Shown: piece after piece, positions 48,722-57,185 of the stretch
Position numbering within the stretch: the first letter of the stretch is position 1
Layout of the letters: every line of letters starts with the position of its first letter
From: Caulobacter henricii
GTDB taxonomy: Bacteria > Pseudomonadota > Alphaproteobacteria > Caulobacterales > Caulobacteraceae
Assembly: GCF_001414055.1 (NCBI RefSeq)
Contig: NZ_CP013002.1
Coordinates: 142,501-206,500, forward strand
Direction of reading: 5' to 3'
Length of the DNA stretch: 64,000 bases
Translations under genes and position numbers: made by a program
The notes under the pieces: model-generated
Database searches by the model: none
Told to the model about the DNA's origin: nothing
The model's input: the letters and a program-made list of their open reading frames with translations, nothing else

Positions 48722-49596
48722 CCCGGACCCTGAACGTCGCCGCGATCCAGACCTCGTACGGGATGGACCTGAAGGCCAATATCAAGAAGACCGAGGCCTT
48801 CATCCGTGAGGCGGCGGCCGGCGGGGCCCAGGTGATCCTGCCGTCCGAGCTGTTCCAGGGGCCCTATTTCTGCGTCACCCAGGAAGAAAAGTGGTTCGCC
48901 GAGGCCCATCCGTGGCGCGAGCATCCGGTGGTCAAGGCCATCGCGCCCCTGGCCGGCGAGCTGGGCGTGGTGATCCCGATCTCGATCTTCGAGCGCGAAG
49001 GCCCGCACTATTTCAACAGCGTGGTCATGGCCGACGCCGACGGTTCGATGCTGGGCCTCTATCGCAAGAGCCACATCCCCGACGGTCCCGGCTATCAGGA
49101 GAAGTACTATTTCCGGCCCGGCGATACCGGCTTCAAGGTCTGGGATACCCGCTTCGGCCGCCTCGGCGTCGGCATCTGCTGGGACCAGTGGTACCCGGAA
49201 GCCGCCCGCGCCATGGCCCTGATGGGGGCCGAGGCCCTGTTCTATCCGACCGCGATCGGCAGCGAGCCGCATGACCCGACCCTCAACACCACCCTGCCGT
49301 GGCAGAGGGCCATGCAGGGCCATGCGGTCAGCAATGTGATCCCCGTGATCGGGGCCAACCGCATCGGCTTCGAGCCCTGGGACAACTATCCCAATGGCGG
49401 CCAGCTGTTCTACGGCTCCAGCTTCATCGCCGACCATCGCGGCGACCTGGTCAGTGAGCTGGGCCGGGACGAGGAAGGGCTGGTGGCGGCCACGTTCGAC
49501 CTCGACTACCTGCAGACCCACCGCGCGGCCTGGGGCTTCTTCCGCGACCGTCGTTCGGACCTCTATTCGGCCTTGGCCAGTCCGCGCCCGGCCTGA
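48718..49596 (+). CDS. aguB: N-carbamoylputrescine amidase
   Basis: A 292-aa nitrilase-family enzyme that hydrolyses N-carbamoylputrescine to putrescine, CO2 and ammonia. The catalytic triad is visible as Glu in ILPSELFQGPYF, Lys in LYRKSHIPDGPGYQEKYYF and Cys in LGVGICWDQWYPE. It directly follows aguA with a 4-nt overlap. Confidence 0.96.
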   Translation: MTRTLNVAAIQTSYGMDLKANIKKTEAFIREAAAGGAQVILPSELFQGPYFCVTQEEKWFAEAHPWREHPVVKAIAPLAGELGVVIPISIFEREGPHYFNSVVMADADGSMLGLYRKSHIPDGPGYQEKYYFRPGDTGFKVWDTRFGRLGVGICWDQWYPEAARAMALMGAEALFYPTAIGSEPHDPTLNTTLPWQRAMQGHAVSNVIPVIGANRIGFEPWDNYPNGGQLFYGSSFIADHRGDLVSELGRDEEGLVAATFDLDYLQTHRAAWGFFRDRRSDLYSALASPRPA

Positions 49597-49671
49597 CGGG
49601 CGGCCTGCCCGGGTTTCCGGCAAGGGCAGGCTATAGGGCTGGAGCGTCAGTGGGCGCTTGACGAGTAGATA

Positions 49672-49686
49672 TGTTATTTCATAACA
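49672..49686. promoter_or_regulatory. Zur box upstream of the ZnuD-like receptor gene
   Basis: TGTTATTTCATAACA is an exact TGTTAT-N3-ATAACA palindrome, the core of the proteobacterial Zur consensus (E. coli TGTTATANTATAACA). It ends 43 nt before the receptor ATG, where zinc-loaded Zur would block transcription. Confidence 0.85.
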
Positions 49687-49729
49687 CTTCGCCATTCTGA
49701 TCGCCGCCGCGATCGGGAGCCTGGAGTTT

Positions 49730-51769
49730 ATGATGTCCCGCCGCGCCTGCCTCTCCGCCGTCAGCCTTGTGGCCCTGAGCCTCGCCACCACTGCCCAGGC
49801 CTGGGCTGCCCCGGCCGCGCCGGCTGCGCCCCCCGCAGCGGTTGACGGTGACACTGAGGTTTCCAAGGTCGTGGTCACCGCCGCCCCCTATGCGGTATCG
49901 GCCGACAACCTGACGGCCAGCGTGGCCATTGTTGACCGTACCGAACTCGACCTGGCCCCGCCCACCGGCCTGGGAGACCTGCTCAGCGGCATGCCGGGCG
50001 TCCGCTCGACTGCCTTCGGGGCCGGTGCCAGCCGTCCGGTCGTGCGCGGCCTGGCCGGGCCCCGCGTCCAGGTCCTGACCAATGGCGTCGGCCAGATCGA
50101 TGCCAGCGCCCTGTCGCCCGACCACCAGGTGGCCACCGATCCGGGCGAGGCCGAGCGCATCGAGGTGCTGCGCGGCCCGGCGGCCCTGGCCTATGGCGGC
50201 TCTGCCATCGGCGGGGTGATCAACATCATCGACAACCGCATCGCCAGCCGTGCCCCGGAAGGCGGCTATAGCGGCCGGCTGCTGGCCTCGGGCGCGACCG
50301 GTGACGACAGCTATGCCGTCTCCGGCGCCATCCACGCGGCGGTCGGGCCCCTGGTCCTGACCCTGGACGGCCTGAAGCGCCAGGCTGACGACTATAAGAT
50401 CCCGGTCTATGCGGAATCGCGCCGCCTGCTGGCTGCCGAAGGCGAAACCGCCGACGGCGGTGGCGGCAAGCTGGCCAATACGGCCGTCGAGCTGGAAGCG
50501 ATCGGGGCCGGTGTCTCCTATATCGGCGCTGACGGCTTCATCGGGGTTTCGGTCAAGACCACCGACACGACCTATGGCGTCCCCGGCCACGCCCACGAGG
50601 ACGGCGGCGAGGATCCCGTCACCATCGGCCTGACCCAGACCCGCATCGACCTGCGCGGCGAGTACGACAAGGGCTTCGGCCCGTTCGCCAAGCTGCGCGT
50701 CTCGGCCGGCCATGCCGACTATGAGCACACCGAGTTCGAGGGCAAGGCGGTCGGCACCAGGTTCACCTCCGACGGCTATGAAGGCCGGCTGGAGCTGGTC
50801 CAGGCCGAGCGCGGCGGCTGGAAGGGCGCGGTCGGCGTCCAGGCCCTGCGCCGCAACTTCGACGCCCAGGGCGACGAGGCCTATGTCCCCAAGACGAAGA
50901 TCACCGAATTTGGCGCCTTCACCCAGCAACGGGTCGAGAAGGCCGGCTGGGGCTATGAGGGCGGGCTGCGGATCGACTATCGCGAGCTCGACAGCCTGAA
51001 GGGCCAGGCTGATTTCACCAACCTCTCCGGCTCGGTCGGCGTCTTCGCCCGTCCGTCCGACGCGGTGTTCTTCGGCATCGCCCTGTCGCGCAACAGCCGG
51101 GCCCCGACCGAGGCCGAGCTCTTCGCCGAGGGCCCGCATGCGGCCACGCGCGGCTTCGAGATCGGCGATCCCAAGCTGAGCGAGGAGATCGCCTGGTCGG
51201 TCGAGGCCACGGCCCACTATAGCGGCGAGCGCCTGAGCGCCGACCTGCACCTGTTCACCGCCCGCTATGACGGCTTCATCGACCTGCGCCCGACCGGCGC
51301 CGAGGAAGACGGCCTGGCGGTCTATCGCAATGTCCAGACCAAGGCCGACTTCCGGGGCTTCGAGGTCGAGACCAGCTACAAGGCCTGGCACAAGGACGAC
51401 CAGAGCCTGACCCTGGAGGCCTCCGGCGATTTCGTGCGCGGGGCCACCGATCTGGGCCCGCCGGCCCGCATCCCGTCCTATGCTCTGAGCGGCCGTGCGG
51501 TCTATGAGGCCCGCTACTGGTCCGCCCGCTTCGAGGCCCGCCGGGTCGGCGAGCAGGACCGGGTCGCCCAGGGCGAACTGGCAACCGACGGCTATACGAC
51601 CCTGAACGCCTCCGTGGCCTGGAAGCCACGCGGCGACGGCCAGCTGCGCCTCTTCCTCGACGGCCACAACCTGACCGATGAGGAGATCCGCGAGCACGCC
51701 TCGTTCCTCAAGGATCTGGCCCCGTCGGCTGGGCGCACGGTCCGCGCGGGCCTGGCCTGGCGGTTCTAG
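49730..51769 (+). CDS. TonB-dependent receptor, ZnuD-like (probable zinc uptake)
   Basis: A 679-aa outer-membrane receptor. A signal peptide ends in AQAWA-AP, followed by the TonB-box/plug (SKVVVTAAPYAVSADNLTASVAIVDR..., VVRGLAGPRVQVLTNGVG, EVLRGPAALAYGGSAIGGVINI) and a barrel ending in RAGLAWRF. A His/Asp/Glu-rich loop (YGVPGHAHEDGGEDP, about residues 278-292) is the zinc-capture feature of ZnuD-type receptors. With the Zur box upstream, a role in zinc import is likely. Caulobacter has known Zur-regulated TonB receptors; which one this is cannot be decided here. Confidence 0.9.
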   Translation: MMSRRACLSAVSLVALSLATTAQAWAAPAAPAAPPAAVDGDTEVSKVVVTAAPYAVSADNLTASVAIVDRTELDLAPPTGLGDLLSGMPGVRSTAFGAGASRPVVRGLAGPRVQVLTNGVGQIDASALSPDHQVATDPGEAERIEVLRGPAALAYGGSAIGGVINIIDNRIASRAPEGGYSGRLLASGATGDDSYAVSGAIHAAVGPLVLTLDGLKRQADDYKIPVYAESRRLLAAEGETADGGGGKLANTAVELEAIGAGVSYIGADGFIGVSVKTTDTTYGVPGHAHEDGGEDPVTIGLTQTRIDLRGEYDKGFGPFAKLRVSAGHADYEHTEFEGKAVGTRFTSDGYEGRLELVQAERGGWKGAVGVQALRRNFDAQGDEAYVPKTKITEFGAFTQQRVEKAGWGYEGGLRIDYRELDSLKGQADFTNLSGSVGVFARPSDAVFFGIALSRNSRAPTEAELFAEGPHAATRGFEIGDPKLSEEIAWSVEATAHYSGERLSADLHLFTARYDGFIDLRPTGAEEDGLAVYRNVQTKADFRGFEVETSYKAWHKDDQSLTLEASGDFVRGATDLGPPARIPSYALSGRAVYEARYWSARFEARRVGEQDRVAQGELATDGYTTLNASVAWKPRGDGQLRLFLDGHNLTDEEIREHASFLKDLAPSAGRTVRAGLAWRF

Positions 51770-51913
51770 GCTCGCCCGGCAGTGGAATGGACGGGGGCGC
51801 TTATCCCCGTTCTGGACGGGTCGATTGCCGGGCTGGCCGGGATCGGCTAGAAGCGCCCAGCCCTCTACGGCCGCTCGCGCGACCGTCCTTTCAGCTTTTT
51901 TGTAGAGCTATCA

Positions 51914-52705
51914 ATGGAATCGACTCAGTCCGCCGGCGGCATCACCGGCAACGTTCTGTTCTACGTCTCGCCTGAGCCGCTGAACCGCGAGCAACATGCC
52001 AAGCTGGCCCTCGTCCACAACGACAAGCCCTATGGCTTCGCCAAGACCGGAACGGCCGTGCCGCTGACCGTCACCGAGTTCGCCCCGGCCGCCCTGTCGT
52101 TCCCGGTGATCTTCGCCGGCGAGGACCGCGTTCCCCTGGCCGTGATGGGCCTGAACAACGGCGAGAACCTGTTCGTCAATGCCGACGGCTCGATCGATCC
52201 GGGCGTCTATATCCCGGCCTATATCCGCCGCTATCCGTTCGTTCTGGCCAATGACGAGTCCCAGGACCGTCTGATCGTCTGCATCGACAAGGGCTCCAGC
52301 CTGCTGTCGGACACCGGCGACACCGCCCTGTTCGACGACAAGGGCGAGCCCACCGAATACACCCAGAACTGCATCAAGTTCTGCGACGACTTCGAAGCCG
52401 AACGCCGCCGCACCGACTCCTTCGTGCAGCTGCTGAAGGACAACGACCTGTTCGAGCTGAAGTCGGCCATCTTCACCCCGACCGACGAAGCCGGCCAGCC
52501 GGGCCAGCCCCAGACCGTCGCCGAGTATTACGGCGTCTCGGAAGAGAAGCTGAACGCCCTGCCGGTCGAGAAGCTGAAGGAACTGCAGGCCAATGGCGCC
52601 CTGGCCCAGATCTATGCGCACCTCGTGTCGCTGGTCGGCTGGGACCGCCTGATCGCCGTCGCCATGGTCCGCCAGGCGGCCGCAGCCGGTGTGGTCGTGA
52701 ACTAA
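51914..52705 (+). CDS. SapC family protein
   Basis: A 263-aa SapC-domain protein without signal peptide. The family core includes FVSPEPLNREQH-like FYVSPEPLNREQHAKLAL, PVIFAGEDRVPLAVMGLNNGENLFV, IPAYIRRYPFVLANDESQDRLIVCID and the LFELKSAIFTP segment. The name comes from SapC of Campylobacter fetus surface-array secretion; in alphaproteobacteria it often lies near TonB receptors and tryptophan halogenases. Here it follows a TonB receptor but has its own leader. The start codon sits directly on a pair of adjacent GANTC sites. The function is unproven. Confidence 0.9.
   Translation: MESTQSAGGITGNVLFYVSPEPLNREQHAKLALVHNDKPYGFAKTGTAVPLTVTEFAPAALSFPVIFAGEDRVPLAVMGLNNGENLFVNADGSIDPGVYIPAYIRRYPFVLANDESQDRLIVCIDKGSSLLSDTGDTALFDDKGEPTEYTQNCIKFCDDFEAERRRTDSFVQLLKDNDLFELKSAIFTPTDEAGQPGQPQTVAEYYGVSEEKLNALPVEKLKELQANGALAQIYAHLVSLVGWDRLIAVAMVRQAAAAGVVVN
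51917..51926. promoter_or_regulatory. Two adjacent GANTC (CcrM) sites at the sapC-like start
   Basis: GAATCGACTC places two CcrM target sites end to end across codons 1-5 of the SapC-like gene (ATG GAA TCG ACT C). The coincidence may be chance, but the site is rare in this base composition. Confidence 0.45.
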
Positions 52706-52734
52706 GACTTCCTTCCTTCGGGAAGGTCGAGACC

Positions 52735-52770
52735 AAGGGCGGCGAGGCTTCGGCTTCGCCGCCCTTTTTC
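52735..52770 (+). terminator. Terminator of the SapC-like gene
   Basis: An 11-bp stem AAGGGCGGCGA (52735-52745) with its complement at 52756-52766, followed by TTTTTCTTGG. It lies 30 nt after the stop. Confidence 0.9.
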
Positions 52771-53045
52771 TTGGGCAGGGCTAGCTCGCTCCCCAGCCGT
52801 CCCCGCTGGGCGCCGAGCGCCTGGGGATAGGCGATATCGCCGGTATGGTAGCGCGTGCGGACAGGGCGGGCTGCCTCGGGTGAGCGGTCAAGATATCGGA
52901 ACGGGCTCTTCATCCCCGGCCGCCAACGGATCAAATTGGGGTCCCCGAAACCTGGGCTGCCAACGCCCCCTGGGCTTGCAAGGCCAGTCTGTCCCATCGC
53001 CGCCGGATGACGTATCAAGGATGACTGGGTTCAGAGAGGAACGGC
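52771..53045. other. Spacer before mtnP, no gene seen
   Basis: 275 nt without a supportable gene. The only notable word is the 12-bp palindrome GGCGATATCGCC at 52830-52841, too far from the mtnP start (205 nt) to call an operator. Confidence 0.4.
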
Positions 53046-53927
53046 ATGAAGGACTGGGTGATCGGCGTCATGGGCGGTTCGGGCCTGTACGACCTGGACG
53101 GACTTTCGGATCGGGAGACCCTCCGCCTGGAGTCGCCGTGGGGCGCGCCATCCGACGATCTGGTCACCGGAACTCTTGAAGGGGTCCGCCTGGTCTTCCT
53201 GCCGCGCCACGGCCAGGGCCATCGCATTCCACCAAGCGCAATCAATGCCCGGGCCAATATCGATGTTCTGAAGCGGGCGGGCTGTACTGACCTGGTCTCG
53301 GTTTCGGCGGTCGGCTCGTTGCGGGAAGACCTGCCGCCCGGGACCTTCGTCGTGGTCGATCAGTTCATCGACCGGACCGTCGCGCGGCCTGCGTCCTTCT
53401 TCGGCCCGGGGCTGGTCGCCCACGTCTCGATGGCCGATCCGGTCTGTCCGAGCCTGTCGTCCGCAGCGGCGACGGCGGCGCGCGCGGCGGGCGCCGTGAC
53501 GGTCGAGGGCGGCGTCTATGTCGCCATCGAGGGCCCGCAGTTCTCGACCCGCGCTGAAAGTGAGCTCTACCGCGCCTGGGGCTGTTCAGTGATCGGCATG
53601 ACGGCGATGCCGGAGGCCCGCCTGGCCCGTGAGGCGGAGTTGCCCTATGCCAGTGTTTGCATGGTCACCGACTATGACTGCTGGCGAGCCGATACGGCCC
53701 ATGTCGAGGTCGCGGGGGTCCTGGCCACCATGAAGGCCAATGCCGAGACGGCGCGGCGGATGCTGACCGAGCTGGCGCGCGGCCTGCCGCAGGCCCGGCC
53801 GGCCTCACCGATCGACACGGGCCTCGACCAGGCGATCGTCACCGATCCTTCGACCTGGGATCCGGTCCTGGCAGGCAAGCTGGCGGGGATCTGCCCCAGG
53901 CGGTTCAGCCCCGGCGCGCTTGGCTGA
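53046..53927 (+). CDS. mtnP: 5'-methylthioadenosine phosphorylase-like nucleoside phosphorylase
   Basis: A 293-aa trimeric PNP-family (PNP_UDP_2) phosphorylase that cleaves 5'-substituted adenosines to adenine and a 5-substituted ribose-1-phosphate. Family marks are VIGVMGGSGLYDLDGL, the phosphate-binding LPRHGQGHRIPPSAINARANI, VVVDQFIDRT, and the YVAIEGPQFSTRAESELYRAWG and IGMTAMPEARLAREAELPYA stretches. It is adjacent to arsenosugar-type glycosyltransferases and a radical SAM gene, so it may act on a 5'-deoxyadenosyl adduct instead of, or besides, methylthioadenosine. Its 3' end overlaps the convergent glycosyltransferase gene by 23 nt. Confidence 0.9.
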   Translation: MKDWVIGVMGGSGLYDLDGLSDRETLRLESPWGAPSDDLVTGTLEGVRLVFLPRHGQGHRIPPSAINARANIDVLKRAGCTDLVSVSAVGSLREDLPPGTFVVVDQFIDRTVARPASFFGPGLVAHVSMADPVCPSLSSAAATAARAAGAVTVEGGVYVAIEGPQFSTRAESELYRAWGCSVIGMTAMPEARLAREAELPYASVCMVTDYDCWRADTAHVEVAGVLATMKANAETARRMLTELARGLPQARPASPIDTGLDQAIVTDPSTWDPVLAGKLAGICPRRFSPGALG

Positions 53928-54507
53928 GATAGCGCCGAAGCGACGCCCCGTCATCGACGTCCTCCTGAAGCCTTAGCAGGGCGACGGGGAGGGTCTGCAT
54001 GTTGGCCACAGTGTCGGCGAGGGCGTGCTGGGTCGACCAGCGGACGCCTTCAAACGGCAGATGCATCCGTGGCCGACGACGGAGACCGATCAGCCAGTAG
54101 CCGCCATCGCGGGCCGGGCCGAACACGGCGTCGTGGTTGCCGAGCGCAGCGAAGGCCCTGGCGACGTCCTGACGTGTCACGGTCGGGGTGTCGGCACCGA
54201 GGATGACCACCGGTCCGCGCGGCAGGGCCCGGACGACCCGTTCCAGCTTCTCGCCCAGATGGCCCGGTCCCTGGGGGATGACCCGGGCCGGCGCGGCCCA
54301 GTCCGTCGGCCGGTCCGGCGAAACGGCCATCCACAGGGTCCAGCGCGGGTCGCGGCCGAGGGTGCGACGCAGACGCGCCAGAGCCGCACGAGCGAACCGT
54401 ACAGCCTCCAGGTTCCCGACATCCGCGGCGAGCCGGCGCTTGCCCACGCCGTAGCGCGGCTGCCGACTGAACAGCACAAGATGCTGCTGGGTTGGTTCAG
54501 CGCCCAT
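53905..54507 (-). CDS. TIGR04282-family ('arsenosugar biosynthesis') glycosyltransferase, DUF2064
   Basis: A 200-aa GT-A-fold protein. The family marks are LVLFSRQPRYGVGKRRLAADVG at the N-terminus (nucleotide-binding strand-loop), PVVILGADTPTVTRQDV near the middle (DxD-like acidic site), and FGPARDGGYWLIGLRR. TIGR04282 proteins are named for clustering with arsenosugar genes; their donor and acceptor are not characterised. The gene overlaps its upstream partner TIGR04283 by 11 nt. Confidence 0.88.
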   Translation of the reverse strand: MGAEPTQQHLVLFSRQPRYGVGKRRLAADVGNLEAVRFARAALARLRRTLGRDPRWTLWMAVSPDRPTDWAAPARVIPQGPGHLGEKLERVVRALPRGPVVILGADTPTVTRQDVARAFAALGNHDAVFGPARDGGYWLIGLRRRPRMHLPFEGVRWSTQHALADTVANMQTLPVALLRLQEDVDDGASLRRYLSQARRG

Positions 54508-55189
54508 AGAGCGTCGCGATCCGGGCCGGGGCGACGCCCAGAAAATAGAGCGCCAGGCAGCGCAGGTTCAGGGCGCTCTGGCGGACCCAACCGCGGCGAC
54601 GCCAGCGCTCGGCCGAGGTCACGGCGGCGCCGTCCAGCCGGCGAAGTCGGTGGCGGCCCAGGCGGCGCGCCAGGTCGACATCCTCCATCAGGGGCAGGGC
54701 GGCAAATCCCCCGACCTCGGCATAGAGGTCGCGATGGATCAGCAGGCCCTGGTCGCCATAGGGCAGGGCCAGGAGGGCGACCCTGAGGCCGACGCCCCAT
54801 TCCAGCAGTCGAGCCTGCCAGGCGGCGTCGTCGAGCCTGAAACGGAAGGCTCCAGCACATGCCTGCCGCTGGGGGGCGGCGATATGGTTGGCCAAGGCCG
54901 CCCAGGCCGACGCGTCGAGCCGAGTGTCGGCGTGCAGGAACAGCAGCCATGCGCTGGTTGAGGCATCGGCACCGAGGGCGAGTTGCTGGCCGCGCCCCGG
55001 GACAGAGTGCAGGACCCGCGCGCCATGGGCGGCGGCGCGGGCGACGGTGTCATCGACGGAGCCGCCGTCCACGACAATCACCTCACCCACCGCAGGCAGG
55101 GTGATCAGGGTCTGGGCCAGGCGTTCGCCGGCATTGAGCACGGGCAGGATCACGGCAAGGTCCTCCAGCCCAGGGCCAGGTGACGTCAT
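54497..55189 (-). CDS. TIGR04283-family ('arsenosugar biosynthesis') GT2 glycosyltransferase
   Basis: A 230-aa GT2-fold enzyme. The N-terminus is DLAVILPVLNAGERLAQTL, with GEVIVVDGGSVDDTV and the DxD-like LLFLHADTRL, then FRFRLDD and GDQGLLIHRDLYAEVGGFAALPLMEDVDLARRL typical of the TIGR04283 subgroup. The C-terminal RWRRRGWVRQSALNLRCLALYFLGVAP suggests membrane association. The start at MTSPGPGLED overlaps the stop of the upstream radical SAM gene (ATGA), so the three genes form one operon. Family assignment is firm; substrate is not. Confidence 0.9.
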   Translation of the reverse strand: MTSPGPGLEDLAVILPVLNAGERLAQTLITLPAVGEVIVVDGGSVDDTVARAAAHGARVLHSVPGRGQQLALGADASTSAWLLFLHADTRLDASAWAALANHIAAPQRQACAGAFRFRLDDAAWQARLLEWGVGLRVALLALPYGDQGLLIHRDLYAEVGGFAALPLMEDVDLARRLGRHRLRRLDGAAVTSAERWRRRGWVRQSALNLRCLALYFLGVAPARIATLYGR

Positions 55190-56163
55190 GGCGCGCTGCA
55201 GCTGGCACCGCCCAGGACGCAAAACTGGGCGCAGAAAGGATGGTTCAGCTGAACTGAGCCGGAGGCCTGGGCCAGGGTCCGGCCCAGTTCGAACTGGGGA
55301 TCGTAGGGCGTCAGGGTGCAGGCGACGACGGCAGCCTCGGCCGCGTCCTTGCGGCGCACGACCATGCGGCTTGTGGCGCACATCATCTGTTCGGGCGCCC
55401 GGTCGAGGATTTGCCAGCAGGCCTCGGTGATCTCCGGCACGGCGCGGTCCGCTTCCATCTCGGGAAACAGCACCAGGGTCGAGGGGTCCTCGGCGTTGAC
55501 GGCCAGGCCGCGTGCGTGAAACAGGTCGCCATAGGCCTGCCGTGCTGCGGCCTCGTTCTCCTCGGCCAGTCGACGACCGGCGATCGCGACGCGAAGGCCT
55601 TGCTCGCCCAGCCAGTCCAGACCCTCCCAGGCCTTGTCCCAGGATCCCGTCCCGCGCTCGGCGTCGTGGACCGCCTGGGTGTGATGGTCGAGGCTGACCC
55701 GGAAGGTCAGGCGGTCGCGACGCGGTCGCGCCAGATCGCTCAGACGCTCGCCCCACCGCAGCATCGGGCGCATGGCATTGGTCAGGACCAGAACCTGATG
55801 GCCCGCAACGAGGGCGGCGTCGAGCATGGCCAGGATGTCCGGGTTCATGAACGGCTCGCCGCCGGTAAAGCCGATCTCGCGGGTCGGCAGGCCGGTCTCG
55901 GCAATCTCGGCGAGATAGCGGGTGACGTCTTCCAGGCTCAGATAGGCCAGGGCGTCATTGGTCGGGGAACTCTCGATATAGCAATTGACGCAGGCGATGT
56001 TGCACAGGGTCCCGGTGTTGAACCACAGGGTTTCCAGCGCGGTCTGGGCGACCGAGGCACGGGGCGATCCGTCCGCCGTGACAAAAGGGTCGACGAAGCG
56101 GCCGGGCCCGGCAGCGGCACGATGGGTTGCGAAGGGCGAGGCGATCGTCGTCATGGCGTCCAT
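55186..56163 (-). CDS. Radical SAM enzyme with extra C-terminal cysteines
   Basis: A 325-aa enzyme. The SAM-cluster cysteines are C54-x3-C58-x2-C61 (TLCNIACVNCYIESSP), followed by the GGEP motif (residues 101-104, TGGEPFMNPDILAML). The C-terminal part carries C262, C282, C311, C315 and C322 (FCAQFCVLGGASC), which could bind an auxiliary Fe-S cluster as in SPASM/twitch proteins. It differs from ArsS, the arsenosugar enzyme, in its flanking sequence. It leads an overlapping operon with the two glycosyltransferases. The start is either 56163 or 56154. The reaction is unknown. Confidence 0.85.
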   Translation of the reverse strand: MDAMTTIASPFATHRAAAGPGRFVDPFVTADGSPRASVAQTALETLWFNTGTLCNIACVNCYIESSPTNDALAYLSLEDVTRYLAEIAETGLPTREIGFTGGEPFMNPDILAMLDAALVAGHQVLVLTNAMRPMLRWGERLSDLARPRRDRLTFRVSLDHHTQAVHDAERGTGSWDKAWEGLDWLGEQGLRVAIAGRRLAEENEAAARQAYGDLFHARGLAVNAEDPSTLVLFPEMEADRAVPEITEACWQILDRAPEQMMCATSRMVVRRKDAAEAAVVACTLTPYDPQFELGRTLAQASGSVQLNHPFCAQFCVLGGASCSAP

Positions 56164-56317
56164 TGTGCCAGTTTCGAGCCTTTCGTCCCAGAGCCGAGCG
56201 GGTCGAGCGACCAGATTCAGCCTGGGCGGTGCAAGGGTTTCACCGGGGCGTCTGGAAATCGGGCTCTGGCGTCGCGGCGAGGTTCGTGGAACGGTCGCCG
56301 GACAGAGGAGAACCATC

Positions 56318-57133
56318 ATGCTGTCGAGATCGAAATTCGCCGGGATAGCCCTGACCTTGTCCCTGCTGGTCCCCGTCTGGTTCCTGGTCTCCGCCCTGGG
56401 GGTGAAGTTTGGCCTCTGGTCCTGGCGCATCGGGCTTGGCGTGCTGATCATTCAGTGGGGACCGCGCCTGCTGCTGGCCGCGGCCGTAATCGCCCTCGTC
56501 GCCCTGATCCTGGTCCTGATCCGCCGTCCCCGGACCGCATGGGCGGCGGCGCTGGTCGCTTTGATCATCCCCGCGGCCGGCCTGGGCTATCTGGGCTGGG
56601 TGCGGGCCCAGGCGGCAAACATCCCGCCGATCCACGACGTCGCCACCGACATTGCCGATCCGCCGGCCCCGAGCCCGGCCCTGCTGTCCATCCGGACGGC
56701 GGCTGAGGCCAATCCCGTGGCGGACCTGAAGGCACCCCTGGTCGCCGCGGACCCCTACCGCGATCCCCGGTTCGCCAAATATGGCAGCAAGAGTCTGGGG
56801 CAGGTCGGCCATGAGGCCTATCCCTGGCTGCGGACGGCCGCGTTGGATGTCGCACCGACGACAGCCTTCGCTGCCGCTTTAAAAGCTGCCAAGGACATGG
56901 GTTGGACCGTGGTGACCCAGGACCCGCAGGCTGGCGTGATCGAGGCAACGGCGGGGACCTTCTGGTTCGGGTTCAAGGATGATGTCGTCGTGCGCGTGCG
57001 TTCGGGTGCCGAAGGGCGGGGCTCCAGGGTCGATGTGCGCTCCATCTCACGCGTCGGGTTGAGCGATCTGGGTGCCAACGCCAAACGTATTGAAACCTAT
57101 CTGGCGCGGGTTTCGGCAGGACTGAAAACCTGA
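56318..57133 (+). CDS. DUF1499 domain membrane protein
   Basis: A 271-aa protein. Three N-terminal hydrophobic helices (about residues 7-30, 41-66 and 72-92) precede a soluble DUF1499 domain, which starts around residue 100 with IPPIHDVATDIADPP and continues with the TTAFAAALKAAKDMGWTVVTQDPQAGVIEATAGTFWFGFKDDVVVRVR stretch. DUF1499 proteins have no assigned activity. It is divergent from the radical SAM gene and precedes the FAD oxidoreductase by 52 nt. AGAGGAG lies upstream of its ATG. Confidence 0.87.
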   Translation: MLSRSKFAGIALTLSLLVPVWFLVSALGVKFGLWSWRIGLGVLIIQWGPRLLLAAAVIALVALILVLIRRPRTAWAAALVALIIPAAGLGYLGWVRAQAANIPPIHDVATDIADPPAPSPALLSIRTAAEANPVADLKAPLVAADPYRDPRFAKYGSKSLGQVGHEAYPWLRTAALDVAPTTAFAAALKAAKDMGWTVVTQDPQAGVIEATAGTFWFGFKDDVVVRVRSGAEGRGSRVDVRSISRVGLSDLGANAKRIETYLARVSAGLKT

Positions 57134-57185
57134 GGCGCGCGCCACGTCAGGGCGTCTTCTTCCGCTGTCCCAGGGCGCTGCTCGC

